From NCBI GenBank assembly GCA_023391095.1, contig JAEWBN010000005.1:95161-159160 (forward strand): a stretch of 64,000 bases of DNA, in the 5' to 3' direction. Position 1 is the first letter of the stretch, and each line of letters begins with the position of its first letter. Shown here one piece after another: positions 24,313 to 32,362 of the stretch. Origin of the DNA: Pseudomonadota bacterium. Lineage in GTDB: Bacteria > Pseudomonadota > Alphaproteobacteria > Rhizobiales > Devosiaceae. Under the pieces are notes generated by a model. The model was not told the DNA's origin. It did no database searches and worked only from the letters and a program-made list of their open reading frames with translations. A program made the position numbers and the translations under genes.

Positions 24313-25110
24313 CTAGTCTTCGGCCTTCTTCTGGCGATTGGGATTGGGGCGCTCGTGGCGACGGTCGATGGAGGAAATGACCCCGCGCAGGGTGCGGATT
24401 TCCTGCGACGTAAAGCGACCACGGGTGAGCGCGGTGCGCAGATTGTTGACCATGGAGGGTCGCTTGTCGGGCGTAGTGAAGAAGCCGGTCTGGTCGAGGA
24501 CGCCCTCGAGATGCTCGAAGAGCCCCACAAGTTCGTTTCGCGGGGCGGCTTCATCCAGACCATCTGAAAAGGGCAGCGCCCTGCCCTCCTGACTGGTCCG
24601 ACGCCATTCATAGGCCATGAGCAGCACCGCCTGGGCGATATTGAGCGAGGCGAAGGCCGGCTCTACCGGCAGCGTGACGATGGCATCGGCCATCGCCACT
24701 TCCTCGTTGAGCAGCCCCCAGCGCTCGCGACCGAAAAGCAGGCCCACGCCCTGCCCGCCCGCGACATAGGCCGCCATTTTCGCCGAGGCCTCCTCTGGCC
24801 CCAGCACTTCCTTTTGCATGTCGCGTGAACGCGCGGTGGTGGCATAGACCAGCTTGAGGTCCGCCATCGCCTCTTCCAGCGTTTCGAACACCCGCACCCG
24901 ATCCAGGACGTGATCGGCGCGGGAAGCGGCGGCGATGGCCTTTTCATTGGGCCAGCCGTCCCGCGGACGGACAAGGCGCAGGTCCCACAGACCGAAATTG
25001 GCCATGGCGCGGGCAGCACTGCCGATATTCTCGCCAAGCTGGGGCTCACACAGGATGATCGCCGGGCCCGGCTTGAAGCTGGGTTCCTGTGACCGATCCG
25101 TTCCCGCCAT
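24313..25110 (-). CDS. tRNA/rRNA methyltransferase of the SpoU/TrmJ family
   Basis: SPOUT-class 2'-O-methyltransferase, 265 residues, most like TrmJ, which methylates tRNA position 32. The SAM-binding knot region includes ILCEPQLGENIGSAARAMANFG, LLFGRERWGLLNEE and VEPAFASLNIAQAVLLMAYEW. Start ATG 25110 has GAGGACGG upstream. The gene begins 65 nt inside the 3' end of the GGDEF gene. With TtcA nearby, the window holds two genes for modification of tRNA position 32, in separate units. Confidence 0.88.
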   Translation of the reverse strand: MAGTDRSQEPSFKPGPAIILCEPQLGENIGSAARAMANFGLWDLRLVRPRDGWPNEKAIAAASRADHVLDRVRVFETLEEAMADLKLVYATTARSRDMQKEVLGPEEASAKMAAYVAGGQGVGLLFGRERWGLLNEEVAMADAIVTLPVEPAFASLNIAQAVLLMAYEWRRTSQEGRALPFSDGLDEAAPRNELVGLFEHLEGVLDQTGFFTTPDKRPSMVNNLRTALTRGRFTSQEIRTLRGVISSIDRRHERPNPNRQKKAED

Positions 25111-26569
25111 CTTTGCCGTCCTCGTCCTGATTTCCGGCGCCCAGGTCCCGGACCACCACCCGGTTTCGCCCAACGCGCTTGGCCTCATACATCGCCTTAT
25201 CGGCGAGAGAAAGCATTTCAGGAAGATCGGCTGCGGCCATGGCTGCGGCAGCCACGCCCACGCTGATGGTCATGTTGACCAGCTTGCCTTCGTCGAGACG
25301 GATTTCCAGGCGCTCGACCTGTTCGCGAATGCGCTCGGCAATAAGACGGGCATGGGCAAGCTCGGCGTCGGGCAGAAGCAGCCCAAATTCCTCCCCGCCA
25401 AGACGGCCGAACAGGTCACCGCCCCGAATGGACCGGCGAATGACAGCAGCGAGAGTGACAAGCGCCTGGTCACCTGCCGCGTGGCCATGGTGGTCATTGA
25501 TGCGCTTGAAGTGGTCAACATCAAGCAACACCACCGCGAGCGGCGCGACACGTTTCGTCTGCTGCTCGATCATCGCGCTCGCCTGCTGCATGAAAGCACC
25601 GCGATTGAGCGCCTCGGTCAGCGTATCAAGGCGCGCCGCCTGCTCGAGCTCGGCGAACTGGCGGCGCCGCTCTGAAGTCGCCGCGGCTACCAAAACGGGG
25701 GCCAGCGCAATCATGGCCACCCCCAGATGCACAGCGGCCAGCAGGGGATCGTTGAGGCCAGCCGGGCCAAAGTTATAGAGGCCCCGGCTGAGCGCGAGCA
25801 TGACGATCGTGGTGAAGGCGACGATCAGGACGCAGGTGGCCGCAAGCGGGATCGACAGGGCCGCCCAGATGAGCGCGGGCACGGAAAAGACCAGCGCAAA
25901 GGGATGGATGACGATGCTGACCAGCAAGGTGATGGCAACGGTGAGGATCGGGATCAGCGCCGGTCCCGAGAGCAGTTCGTTCCAGCGGCTGCGGCCCGGC
26001 CAGCGCAACGGCCAGTTGATGGCCACAAGGCCCGGCATGAGCACGAGATAATTCATGAACTCGGACGCGAACCAGGTCCGCCAGGCATCGAAATAACTCA
26101 AGTCGGACGTGGCTGCAGAAACCGGCCCGCCGATGACACCCGCAACGGACGACGCGACGATGGTGGCTGCGGCCAGCGCGGTTACTGCCCGCACATGGGC
26201 GAGCCCAACATCGCCCCTCACAAGCGCGTGGAAAACAAAGGCGAAAGTGACGGCGCTGACCATATTGGAGGCGGTCAGTTGCAGCGCGTGCCAAGGCAGG
26301 TCTCCGGCGGCGAAACCTCCCGCCTGATAGCCGAGGAATGCACCGGCCAGGGCTGGCAGGCGTTGAGCCGAGGGCACCTGGAGCAAGACAGCGGCGAGAA
26401 CCGCGTTAGCCGGCCAGAGCGGGGCAAGGAAACCAACCGGGCGCGTGAGGACGCCAATCACCGCCATAACGAAGATGGCAATGGCAACGGTCAGCGCTGT
26501 GTGGATGGCAGATGCTACTGGATCGCGGCCGTGCTCCGGCAACTGCGGGGCGACAGAAGAAGACAGCAT
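25046..26569 (-). CDS. membrane diguanylate cyclase with MASE1-type sensor and GGDEF domain
   Basis: Makes cyclic di-GMP from two GTP. 507 residues. Residues about 20-310 form a multi-helix MASE1-like membrane sensor, followed by a short coiled segment and a GGDEF domain. The active motif is GGEEF at 391-395 and the inhibitory I-site RGGD is at 382-385, so an active, feedback-inhibited enzyme is expected. The last ~28 residues, rich in Gly/Asp/Asn, lie beyond the conserved domain and partly overlap the TrmJ gene. Given the flagellar genes downstream, a role in the motile-to-sessile switch is plausible. Confidence 0.9.
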   Translation of the reverse strand: MLSSSVAPQLPEHGRDPVASAIHTALTVAIAIFVMAVIGVLTRPVGFLAPLWPANAVLAAVLLQVPSAQRLPALAGAFLGYQAGGFAAGDLPWHALQLTASNMVSAVTFAFVFHALVRGDVGLAHVRAVTALAAATIVASSVAGVIGGPVSAATSDLSYFDAWRTWFASEFMNYLVLMPGLVAINWPLRWPGRSRWNELLSGPALIPILTVAITLLVSIVIHPFALVFSVPALIWAALSIPLAATCVLIVAFTTIVMLALSRGLYNFGPAGLNDPLLAAVHLGVAMIALAPVLVAAATSERRRQFAELEQAARLDTLTEALNRGAFMQQASAMIEQQTKRVAPLAVVLLDVDHFKRINDHHGHAAGDQALVTLAAVIRRSIRGGDLFGRLGGEEFGLLLPDAELAHARLIAERIREQVERLEIRLDEGKLVNMTISVGVAAAAMAAADLPEMLSLADKAMYEAKRVGRNRVVVRDLGAGNQDEDGKDGGNGSVTGTQLQAGPGDHPV

Positions 26570-26768
26570 GAGGGGCCTTTAGACGCTAGTTCAACCCGCG
26601 CCATCCACGAGTGCCCGGTTCCCCCTCGAAACAGGACACTCCCTTGGATAGAGCTGATTGAACTAGAGCAGTTCCACACCTGGAATGCAGCAACTACGCA
26701 GGCCAGCCATGCGATTTATGCCAATCGACAAATCGACATGTCATCGTTAACTTAACGCGCGCGAGAGA

Positions 26769-27365
26769 TCAGGCAACCTTGTCACGGAGTGGAAGCTCGA
26801 ACACCTTGTTGTCGGGCCGCCATTCGCGATCGAGGATAGCAAAATGCAGCTCCTCGTCCCATTCGCCCTGAAACAGGGCATGCTCACGATAATGAGCTTC
26901 AAGGCGCATGCCGAGCTTCTGCATCAGCTTGATCGAGTGGTGACATTTGCCGTCACAGCGCACAAAAAGACGATGCACCCGGAACTGATCGAAGGCGAGG
27001 TCGAACAGGGCGCTCAGCGCTTCTGTCATATAGCCCTTTCCGCTTTCGGCAGGATTGATCGCAAAGCGAACTTCGCCCTGGCTTGCCGTTGCGTCGGACC
27101 ATTTAAGATGAACCTGTCCCAGCAAGACTTTGTCGCCCTTGCGGGTCACAGCCAGACTGAGCGTGTCGCCCGGACGGTGCAGCACCACCTGATTGCGCAT
27201 CAGCTCCACCGCCGCCGGAACGTCTTCCTTGTAGCGCGTGGGGTGGACGAGATAGCGCTGAAGAACGGGAAGAGTGTGATAGCGCGAAACCGCTTCAACG
27301 TCGGCGCGCTCAAACGGGCGAAGCACCAAATGGGAGGTTTCGATGGGTAGCTGCATGGACGACAT
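26769..27365 (-). CDS. GNAT-family N-acetyltransferase, RimJ/RimL type
   Basis: 198-residue acetyl-CoA-dependent acetyltransferase. It starts with the typical LPIETSHLVLRPFERADV; the acetyl-CoA loop lies around GKGYMTEALSALFDLAF, and the C-terminus reads MRLEAHYREHALFQGEWDEELHFAILDREWR. ATG 27365 has GGAGGAAA 6-8 nt upstream; a TTG seven codons earlier is less likely. It is related to the next gene (27484-28065), suggesting an old tandem duplication. Substrate unknown: ribosomal protein N-termini, drugs or metabolites are all known for this family. Confidence 0.88.
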   Translation of the reverse strand: MSSMQLPIETSHLVLRPFERADVEAVSRYHTLPVLQRYLVHPTRYKEDVPAAVELMRNQVVLHRPGDTLSLAVTRKGDKVLLGQVHLKWSDATASQGEVRFAINPAESGKGYMTEALSALFDLAFDQFRVHRLFVRCDGKCHHSIKLMQKLGMRLEAHYREHALFQGEWDEELHFAILDREWRPDNKVFELPLRDKVA

Positions 27366-27483
27366 GGTGGTGATTTCCTCCGCCAAGGATGTGTAAGCCC
27401 TGCTGCGAGAACGATGATCACCGAACGGCGTTCCTGCCTCTAACTGGAATATTTTGCTTTTTATCAGGCGCTTATGGGAATGC

Positions 27484-28065
27484 TTAAATTCTCGGCATTT
27501 GTCCCTGCGTGGCCCGCCACTCCCGCCTCAGAACTGCGTAATAAAACTCCTCGTCCCAGCCGCCTTTGAAAAGTCCATGCTCGCGGAAATGCGCCTCCCG
27601 GCGCATGCCAAGGCGTTCCATGAGGCGCCAGGAGGCCACGTTGCGCGCGTCGCACCGCGCAAATATGCGGTGCAGATCGGCCGGTCCGAACCCGAGAGCC
27701 ATCAGCCTCAGGCAGGCCTCGGTGGCGTATCCCCTACGCTGATGATCCGGGTGGAATATCCAGCCGAGTTCGCCCTGTCGCCCTTCCTGCGAACGCCAGA
27801 TCAGCGACACTTCGCCGACCAGCATGCTGTCGTCGCGACGTTCAACAGCCAGAATGATCCGATCCCCCTCCTTGGCGAGATCGAGTTGCGCGGTGCGTTG
27901 CTGAATGGCCAGTGCGCACTCCTCCCGGCTCAGCGGAGGATCGAAGAGGTATTGGGCTACGTCCTCCCGGCCGCGATATGCGAAAACGGCGTCGACATCG
28001 CCCCGGGTGAAGGGCCGCAGCCGCAACCGTTCGGTTTCCAGGGGATATTGCGGATGAAGGGCCAT
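27484..28065 (-). CDS. GNAT-family N-acetyltransferase, RimJ/RimL type
   Basis: 193-residue GNAT protein with the same layout as its neighbour: LETERLRLRPFTRGDVDAV at the start, RRGYATEACLRLMALGFG at the acetyl-CoA site and MRREAHFREHGLFKGGWDEEFYYAVLRREWR at the end. It lies 118 nt upstream of the first copy. The two proteins differ strongly outside these blocks, so substrates may have diverged. Confidence 0.88.
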   Translation of the reverse strand: MALHPQYPLETERLRLRPFTRGDVDAVFAYRGREDVAQYLFDPPLSREECALAIQQRTAQLDLAKEGDRIILAVERRDDSMLVGEVSLIWRSQEGRQGELGWIFHPDHQRRGYATEACLRLMALGFGPADLHRIFARCDARNVASWRLMERLGMRREAHFREHGLFKGGWDEEFYYAVLRREWRATQGQMPRI

Positions 28066-28174
28066 CAGGTTTCCTCGCTGGATAGGCAGTTTTGCCTCTT
28101 GGAGGGTCTATGGCAAGCTCCGCTTGCGCCCTGGCTGCAGGCGTGCCAGCCTCTCAGCCATGAGCCAGGATGTC

Positions 28175-28603
28175 ATGCCAGTTCTCAACCTGAATGCCAG
28201 CTGTGACTGCGGAGCCATCACGGTTTCGGTGAACGGCCGTGCCGTTTCGATGTTCCAGTGTGCATGCCGCAATTGCCAGATCGTTTCGGGCAGCGGCCAC
28301 ACCTCGGTCGTCCTCTTCCCAAACGAGAGCGTGAGCGTCGTCGGCGCAACCAAAAGTCATGTCCGTCCAGCCGATTCCGGAGCGACCTTCACCCGGCACT
28401 TCTGCCCCGAATGCGGCACGACAATCCATGCGCAGTCCTCGCGGGCGCCTGCCTTTCGGATTCTGCCCGCGGGCCTCTTCGCCGGGCAGAATGACTGGTT
28501 CGTGCCAAACCAGCTGATCTTTTCCCGCAGTCATGTCGCATGGGACCTTGTGGACGAAACCATTCCGCATCACCCAGCTTATAGGCCGGATAAGTCGCGA
28601 TGA
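28175..28603 (+). CDS. GFA-family (glutathione-dependent formaldehyde-activating-like) zinc protein
   Basis: 142-residue protein with the GFA/CENP-V zinc fold: CDCGAI near residue 10, CACRNCQ near 34 and CPECGTT near 77 supply the zinc cysteines. Members are annotated as S-hydroxymethylglutathione synthases, but most have no tested activity. I prefer ATG 28175, which has AGGATG upstream; ATG 28160 (five residues longer) has no ribosome-binding site. The next gene overlaps by 4 nt. Confidence 0.8.
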   Translation: MPVLNLNASCDCGAITVSVNGRAVSMFQCACRNCQIVSGSGHTSVVLFPNESVSVVGATKSHVRPADSGATFTRHFCPECGTTIHAQSSRAPAFRILPAGLFAGQNDWFVPNQLIFSRSHVAWDLVDETIPHHPAYRPDKSR

Positions 28604-28935
28604 GCATGGCGCTCCAGGAACTGGCGGACCGTATCCGCGGACTGCTTCCGGACCAGAGAGGCATTGTCGAAAAGAAGATGTTTGGCGGCATCGCCTTCAT
28701 GTTGGATGGAAACATGCTGGTCTGTCCGACCCGGGAGGGCGCGCTGATCGTGCGTGTCGGCAAAGAGAATGTGACCGATGCACTGGCCCAGGCGGGCGCC
28801 GAGACCATGGAAATGGGCGGTCGGGCAATGAGCGGCTTCGTGGTTCTTGCCGGCGACGCGATCGAGGATGACCTCGCGCTGGCAGCTTGGCTCGGACGGG
28901 CACGGGCCTTTGTCTCCACCTTGCCCGCCAAATAG
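28600..28935 (+). CDS. TfoX N-terminal-domain protein
   Basis: 111-residue protein with the TfoX N-terminal fold (VEKKMFGGIAFMLDGNMLV, then GRAMSGFVVL). Full TfoX proteins regulate competence. This short form lacks the C-terminal domain and is common in alphaproteobacteria with no assigned role. Overlaps the GFA gene (ATGA), so coupled translation. Confidence 0.85.
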   Translation: MSMALQELADRIRGLLPDQRGIVEKKMFGGIAFMLDGNMLVCPTREGALIVRVGKENVTDALAQAGAETMEMGGRAMSGFVVLAGDAIEDDLALAAWLGRARAFVSTLPAK

Positions 28936-29040
28936 GCATGGCCCCTTGCCGAGCCTGACTTTGCGCTTTTCAGCCACGATGCTATACGGGCGCAAGAACG
29001 GCAAATGCCGAAATGCGCATTTCTTCAAGGGAGTTTTTCG

Positions 29041-30252
29041 ATGAGCAAGATCAAAGTCGCCAACCCGGTCGTGGACCTCGACGGCGATGAGATGACCCGC
29101 ATCATCTGGCAGGCGATCAAGGACAAGCTCATCCATCCCTACCTCGACCTGCCGATCGAATACTACGACCTGTCGGTCGAGAACCGCGACGCCACCGACG
29201 ACCAGGTGACCGTGGACTCCGCCAATGCCATCAAGAAGCATGGCGTGGGCATTAAATGCGCGACCATCACTCCGGACGAAGCCCGCGTCGAAGAATTCGG
29301 CCTCAAGAAGATGTGGAAGTCGCCCAATGGCACGATCCGCAACATTCTGGGCGGCGTGATCTTCCGCGAGCCCATCATCTGCAAGAACGTGCCGCGCCTG
29401 GTGCCCGGCTGGACCCAGCCGATCATCGTTGGCCGCCATGCCTTCGGCGACCAGTACCGCGCCACCGACTTCAAGTTCCCCGGCAAGGGCAAGCTGACGA
29501 TGAAGTTCGTCGGCGAAGACGGCACCACCATCGAGCACGACGTGTTCGACGCCCCCTCGGCCGGTGTTGCCATGGGCATGTACAACCTCGATGACTCGAT
29601 CGCCGACTTCGCCCGCGCCTCGATGAACTATGCGCTCAACCGCGGCGTGCCCTGCTATCTCTCGACCAAGAACACCATCCTCAAGGTCTATGACGGGCGC
29701 TTCAAGGATATCTTCCAGGAGATCTACGACGCCGAGTTCAAGGTCAAGTTCGAAGAAGCCAAGATCTGGTACGAACACCGCCTGATCGACGACATGGTCG
29801 CTTCTGCCCTCAAGTGGTCCGGCGGCTATGTGTGGGCCTGTAAGAACTATGACGGCGACGTACAGTCCGACACCGTCGCTCAGGGCTTTGGCTCACTGGG
29901 CCTGATGACCTCGGTGCTGATGACCCCCGATGGCAAGATCGTGGAAGCCGAAGCGGCCCATGGTACGGTGACGCGTCACTATCGCCAGCACCAGCAGGGC
30001 AAGGAAACCTCGACAAACTCGACCGCCTCGATCTTTGCGTGGACCCGTGGCCTGGCGCACCGCGCCAAGCTCGACAACAACGAGGAACTGGCCAAGTTCG
30101 CCGCCACCCTCGAAAAGGTCACCGTCGACACGATCGAAGAAGGCAAGATGACCAAGGACCTCTCCCTTCTCGTCGGCCCGGACCAGCCCTGGCTTTCGAC
30201 CCTCGGCTTCCTCGACGCCATCGACCAGAACCTCCAGAAGGCCATGGCGTAA
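29041..30252 (+). CDS. icd: NADP-dependent isocitrate dehydrogenase
   Basis: Oxidative decarboxylation of isocitrate to 2-oxoglutarate in the TCA cycle, providing NADPH and the carbon skeleton for ammonia assimilation. 403 residues, the eukaryote-like dimeric type usual in alphaproteobacteria. Recognisable blocks: SPNGTIRNILGGVIFREPI, VPGWTQPIIVGRHAFGDQYRATDF, and EAAHGTVTRHYRQHQQGKETSTNSTASIFAWTRGL near the cofactor site. Start ATG 29041 has AAGGGAG; an ATG 12 codons earlier lacks one. Monocistronic with its own terminator. Confidence 0.97.
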   Translation: MSKIKVANPVVDLDGDEMTRIIWQAIKDKLIHPYLDLPIEYYDLSVENRDATDDQVTVDSANAIKKHGVGIKCATITPDEARVEEFGLKKMWKSPNGTIRNILGGVIFREPIICKNVPRLVPGWTQPIIVGRHAFGDQYRATDFKFPGKGKLTMKFVGEDGTTIEHDVFDAPSAGVAMGMYNLDDSIADFARASMNYALNRGVPCYLSTKNTILKVYDGRFKDIFQEIYDAEFKVKFEEAKIWYEHRLIDDMVASALKWSGGYVWACKNYDGDVQSDTVAQGFGSLGLMTSVLMTPDGKIVEAEAAHGTVTRHYRQHQQGKETSTNSTASIFAWTRGLAHRAKLDNNEELAKFAATLEKVTVDTIEEGKMTKDLSLLVGPDQPWLSTLGFLDAIDQNLQKAMA

Positions 30253-30277
30253 CTCAGGCAATTTCTGCAACGTTCAA

Positions 30278-30304
30278 AGGCCGGGTCATAGACCCGGCCT
30301 TTTT
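30278..30304 (+). terminator. intrinsic terminator of icd
   Basis: AGGCCGGGTC-ATA-GACCCGGCCT followed by TTTT, 25 nt after the stop codon. Confidence 0.9.
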
Positions 30305-30346
30305 CATTTGCATACTTCGCCGCAGGTGGCGGGACCGGAGGGCACC

Positions 30347-31354
30347 ATGAAGTGTCGATATTGGCTCCTGACTATTGTCGCAGCCGCCGGAGTGGCTGTT
30401 CATTTCCACAATGCCAGCTGGCGTGTGGCACCGCCGGCAAGTCCTCAGGTAAGCTTGATTGCCCATCGAGGTGTGCATCAGACCTATCACCGGGCTGATC
30501 TCGACAACGACACCTGCACCGCCGAGCGGATCGACACGCCCCGTCACGGTTTGCTGGAGAATACCCTACCCTCCATGGCCGCGGCATTTTCAGCGGGCGC
30601 CGACATTGTCGAGATCGACGTCCACCCCACGACCGACGGGGAGTTTGCTGTTCTCCATGACTGGACCGTGGATTGCCGCAGCGACGGCACCGGCGAGACA
30701 CGCAAGCACAGCATGGACGCACTGCGCGCGCTCGACATAGGCTATGGTTATACCGCTGATGGCGGAGCCACCTATCCGTTCCGTGGCAAGGGCATCGGCC
30801 TCGTGCCCGAGCTTAGGGAAGTCCTTGAAGGATTCCCCGACCAAAAATTGCTCATCAACTTCAAGAGCCGCGACGCTCGTGAAGGCGATATGCTGGCGGC
30901 TTTATTGATCGACCGCCCTGACTGGAGGGGCGCCGTTTGGGGCGCCTATGGCGGTGACGAACCGACATATCGGGCGGCAGAACAAATAGACGGCCTGCAC
31001 GTTTGGTCGCGCAGGGGACTGATCGATTGTCTGGGCCAATATATCGCGCTTGGCTGGACAGGATTTGTGCCTGAGGCTTGCCGAGGCACCAAGGTGATGA
31101 TCCCCATCAATATCGCGCCCTGGCTTTGGGGCTGGCCGAACCTGTTACAGGACCGTCTGCGAGCGGTAGACAGCCAGATCATCCTGCTCGGACCATTTGA
31201 GGCCGGGGATCCGGGGACTGCAGGCATTGATGACCTGGAGACGCTGGCCAACGTGCCGGAGAGCTTCGAAGGGTATATCTGGACCAACCGCATCGAACTC
31301 ATAGGTCCGGCGTTTAAGGGCCTGGACGCTCTACAATTACCGCCGCCGCCCTGA
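30347..31354 (+). CDS. exported glycerophosphodiester phosphodiesterase-family protein
   Basis: 335-residue GDPD-family hydrolase, expected to cleave glycerophosphodiesters to glycerol-3-phosphate and an alcohol. An N-terminal hydrophobic segment (about residues 5-18) suggests export or anchoring in the periplasm. Catalytic blocks: IAHRGVHQT, ENTLPSMAAAFSAGADIVEIDVHPTTDGEFAVLHD. Start ATG 30347 has GGAGGG upstream. An insertion between HRG and the ENT motif (HRADLDNDTCTAERIDTPRHG) is longer than in UgpQ. Head of a possible unit with the transporter gene 75 nt downstream. Confidence 0.85.
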   Translation: MKCRYWLLTIVAAAGVAVHFHNASWRVAPPASPQVSLIAHRGVHQTYHRADLDNDTCTAERIDTPRHGLLENTLPSMAAAFSAGADIVEIDVHPTTDGEFAVLHDWTVDCRSDGTGETRKHSMDALRALDIGYGYTADGGATYPFRGKGIGLVPELREVLEGFPDQKLLINFKSRDAREGDMLAALLIDRPDWRGAVWGAYGGDEPTYRAAEQIDGLHVWSRRGLIDCLGQYIALGWTGFVPEACRGTKVMIPINIAPWLWGWPNLLQDRLRAVDSQIILLGPFEAGDPGTAGIDDLETLANVPESFEGYIWTNRIELIGPAFKGLDALQLPPPP

Positions 31355-31429
31355 TGACGGACCAGGTTTTGACTTGTATGGTAAGTATCCGCCTTTGAGT
31401 CCATTCTCCATATTGTACGGATATTCGCG

Positions 31430-32314
31430 ATGCCGGGCGGCGTCATCCTTGCCTTCGTGGCCTATGCCCTGTTTTCAGTCTCAGACGCGCTGATCAAGGC
31501 CACTGGCCCGGCACTTTCAGTTTTCGAGATCGCATTTTTCACGACGACCTTTTCGGTTATCCCAGTGCTTGTCACCAACCGGAACGAGCGCTGGCGCGAC
31601 ATCTACAAGCTGCATCACCCCTGGCTTGTGCACCTGCGCTGTGCGACGGCAATTCTAGGTACGGCCTGCGTGATGTATGCGTTCACGCACATAATGTTTG
31701 CCGATGTTTACGCCATCGGCTTTACGACCCCGCTGTTCGTGACTCTGCTGTCTGTGCTGCTGCTGCGCGAGCACGTGGCCTGGTATCGCTGGATTTTGCT
31801 GATCATCAGCTTCCTCGGCGTGCTTCTGGTGATCCGTCCGGGCGTCAAGGAACTCGAACTCGGTCACTATGTGATGATGTTCGGCGCGGTTCTGGGGGCC
31901 GTGACGACGACCATCCTGCGCCATGTTGCGCCGCGCGAGCGCCGCATCAGCCTTGTCGGCCTTCAGGCGCTTTACTCCGCCATATTCAACGCCATTCTCA
32001 TGGTTCCGACCTTTGTCGTGCCGACCATAGAGCAGCTCGTTCTTCTTGTGGGCATAGGCCTTATCGGTGGCATCGGTGGCCTTCTGGTCATCCAGGCCTG
32101 CAAGGTCACGCCGGCCAACCTCGTCGCGCCGGTACAGTATAGCCAGCTTATCTGGGCCATTCTCTTCGGCGCGATATTCTTTGGCGAATATCCCGACTGG
32201 ATTGCCATTGTGGGCATGCTCATCGTGGTCGGCGCGGGCCTGATGAACGTCCTGAGCGAGAGACGGCCCATCCGCTGGAAGCCGCGGGTGTTCTTCTTCC
32301 GCATCGGCGAATAG
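31430..32314 (+). CDS. DMT-superfamily (EamA) transporter
   Basis: 294-residue inner-membrane protein with about ten hydrophobic segments and two EamA repeats, the drug/metabolite exporter layout. The substrate is not predictable. Start ATG 31430 has no strong ribosome-binding site. Ends 6 nt before a bidirectional terminator shared with alaS. Confidence 0.87.
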   Translation: MPGGVILAFVAYALFSVSDALIKATGPALSVFEIAFFTTTFSVIPVLVTNRNERWRDIYKLHHPWLVHLRCATAILGTACVMYAFTHIMFADVYAIGFTTPLFVTLLSVLLLREHVAWYRWILLIISFLGVLLVIRPGVKELELGHYVMMFGAVLGAVTTTILRHVAPRERRISLVGLQALYSAIFNAILMVPTFVVPTIEQLVLLVGIGLIGGIGGLLVIQACKVTPANLVAPVQYSQLIWAILFGAIFFGEYPDWIAIVGMLIVVGAGLMNVLSERRPIRWKPRVFFFRIGE

Positions 32315-32320
32315 CAAAAA

Positions 32321-32351
32321 CCCCGCGTCTGTGACGCGGGGCTTTTCTTTT
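32321..32351. terminator. bidirectional terminator between the DMT transporter and alaS
   Basis: CCCCGCGTC-TGT-GACGCGGGG, followed on the plus strand by CTTTTCTTTT and flanked by AAAAA, which gives a T-run on the minus strand. Confidence 0.9.
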
Positions 32352-32362
32352 GCAGTTCCGGC

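Noticed and set aside
22804..24567. 587-codon plus-strand frame
   Set aside because: Runs antisense through the MFS gene and into the methyltransferase gene; both minus-strand genes show clear family sequence.
26570..26768. Possible small gene or RNA in the gap after the diguanylate cyclase
   Set aside because: No frame with a ribosome-binding site and no stable long hairpin with a T-run was found; I see only AT-richer upstream sequence.
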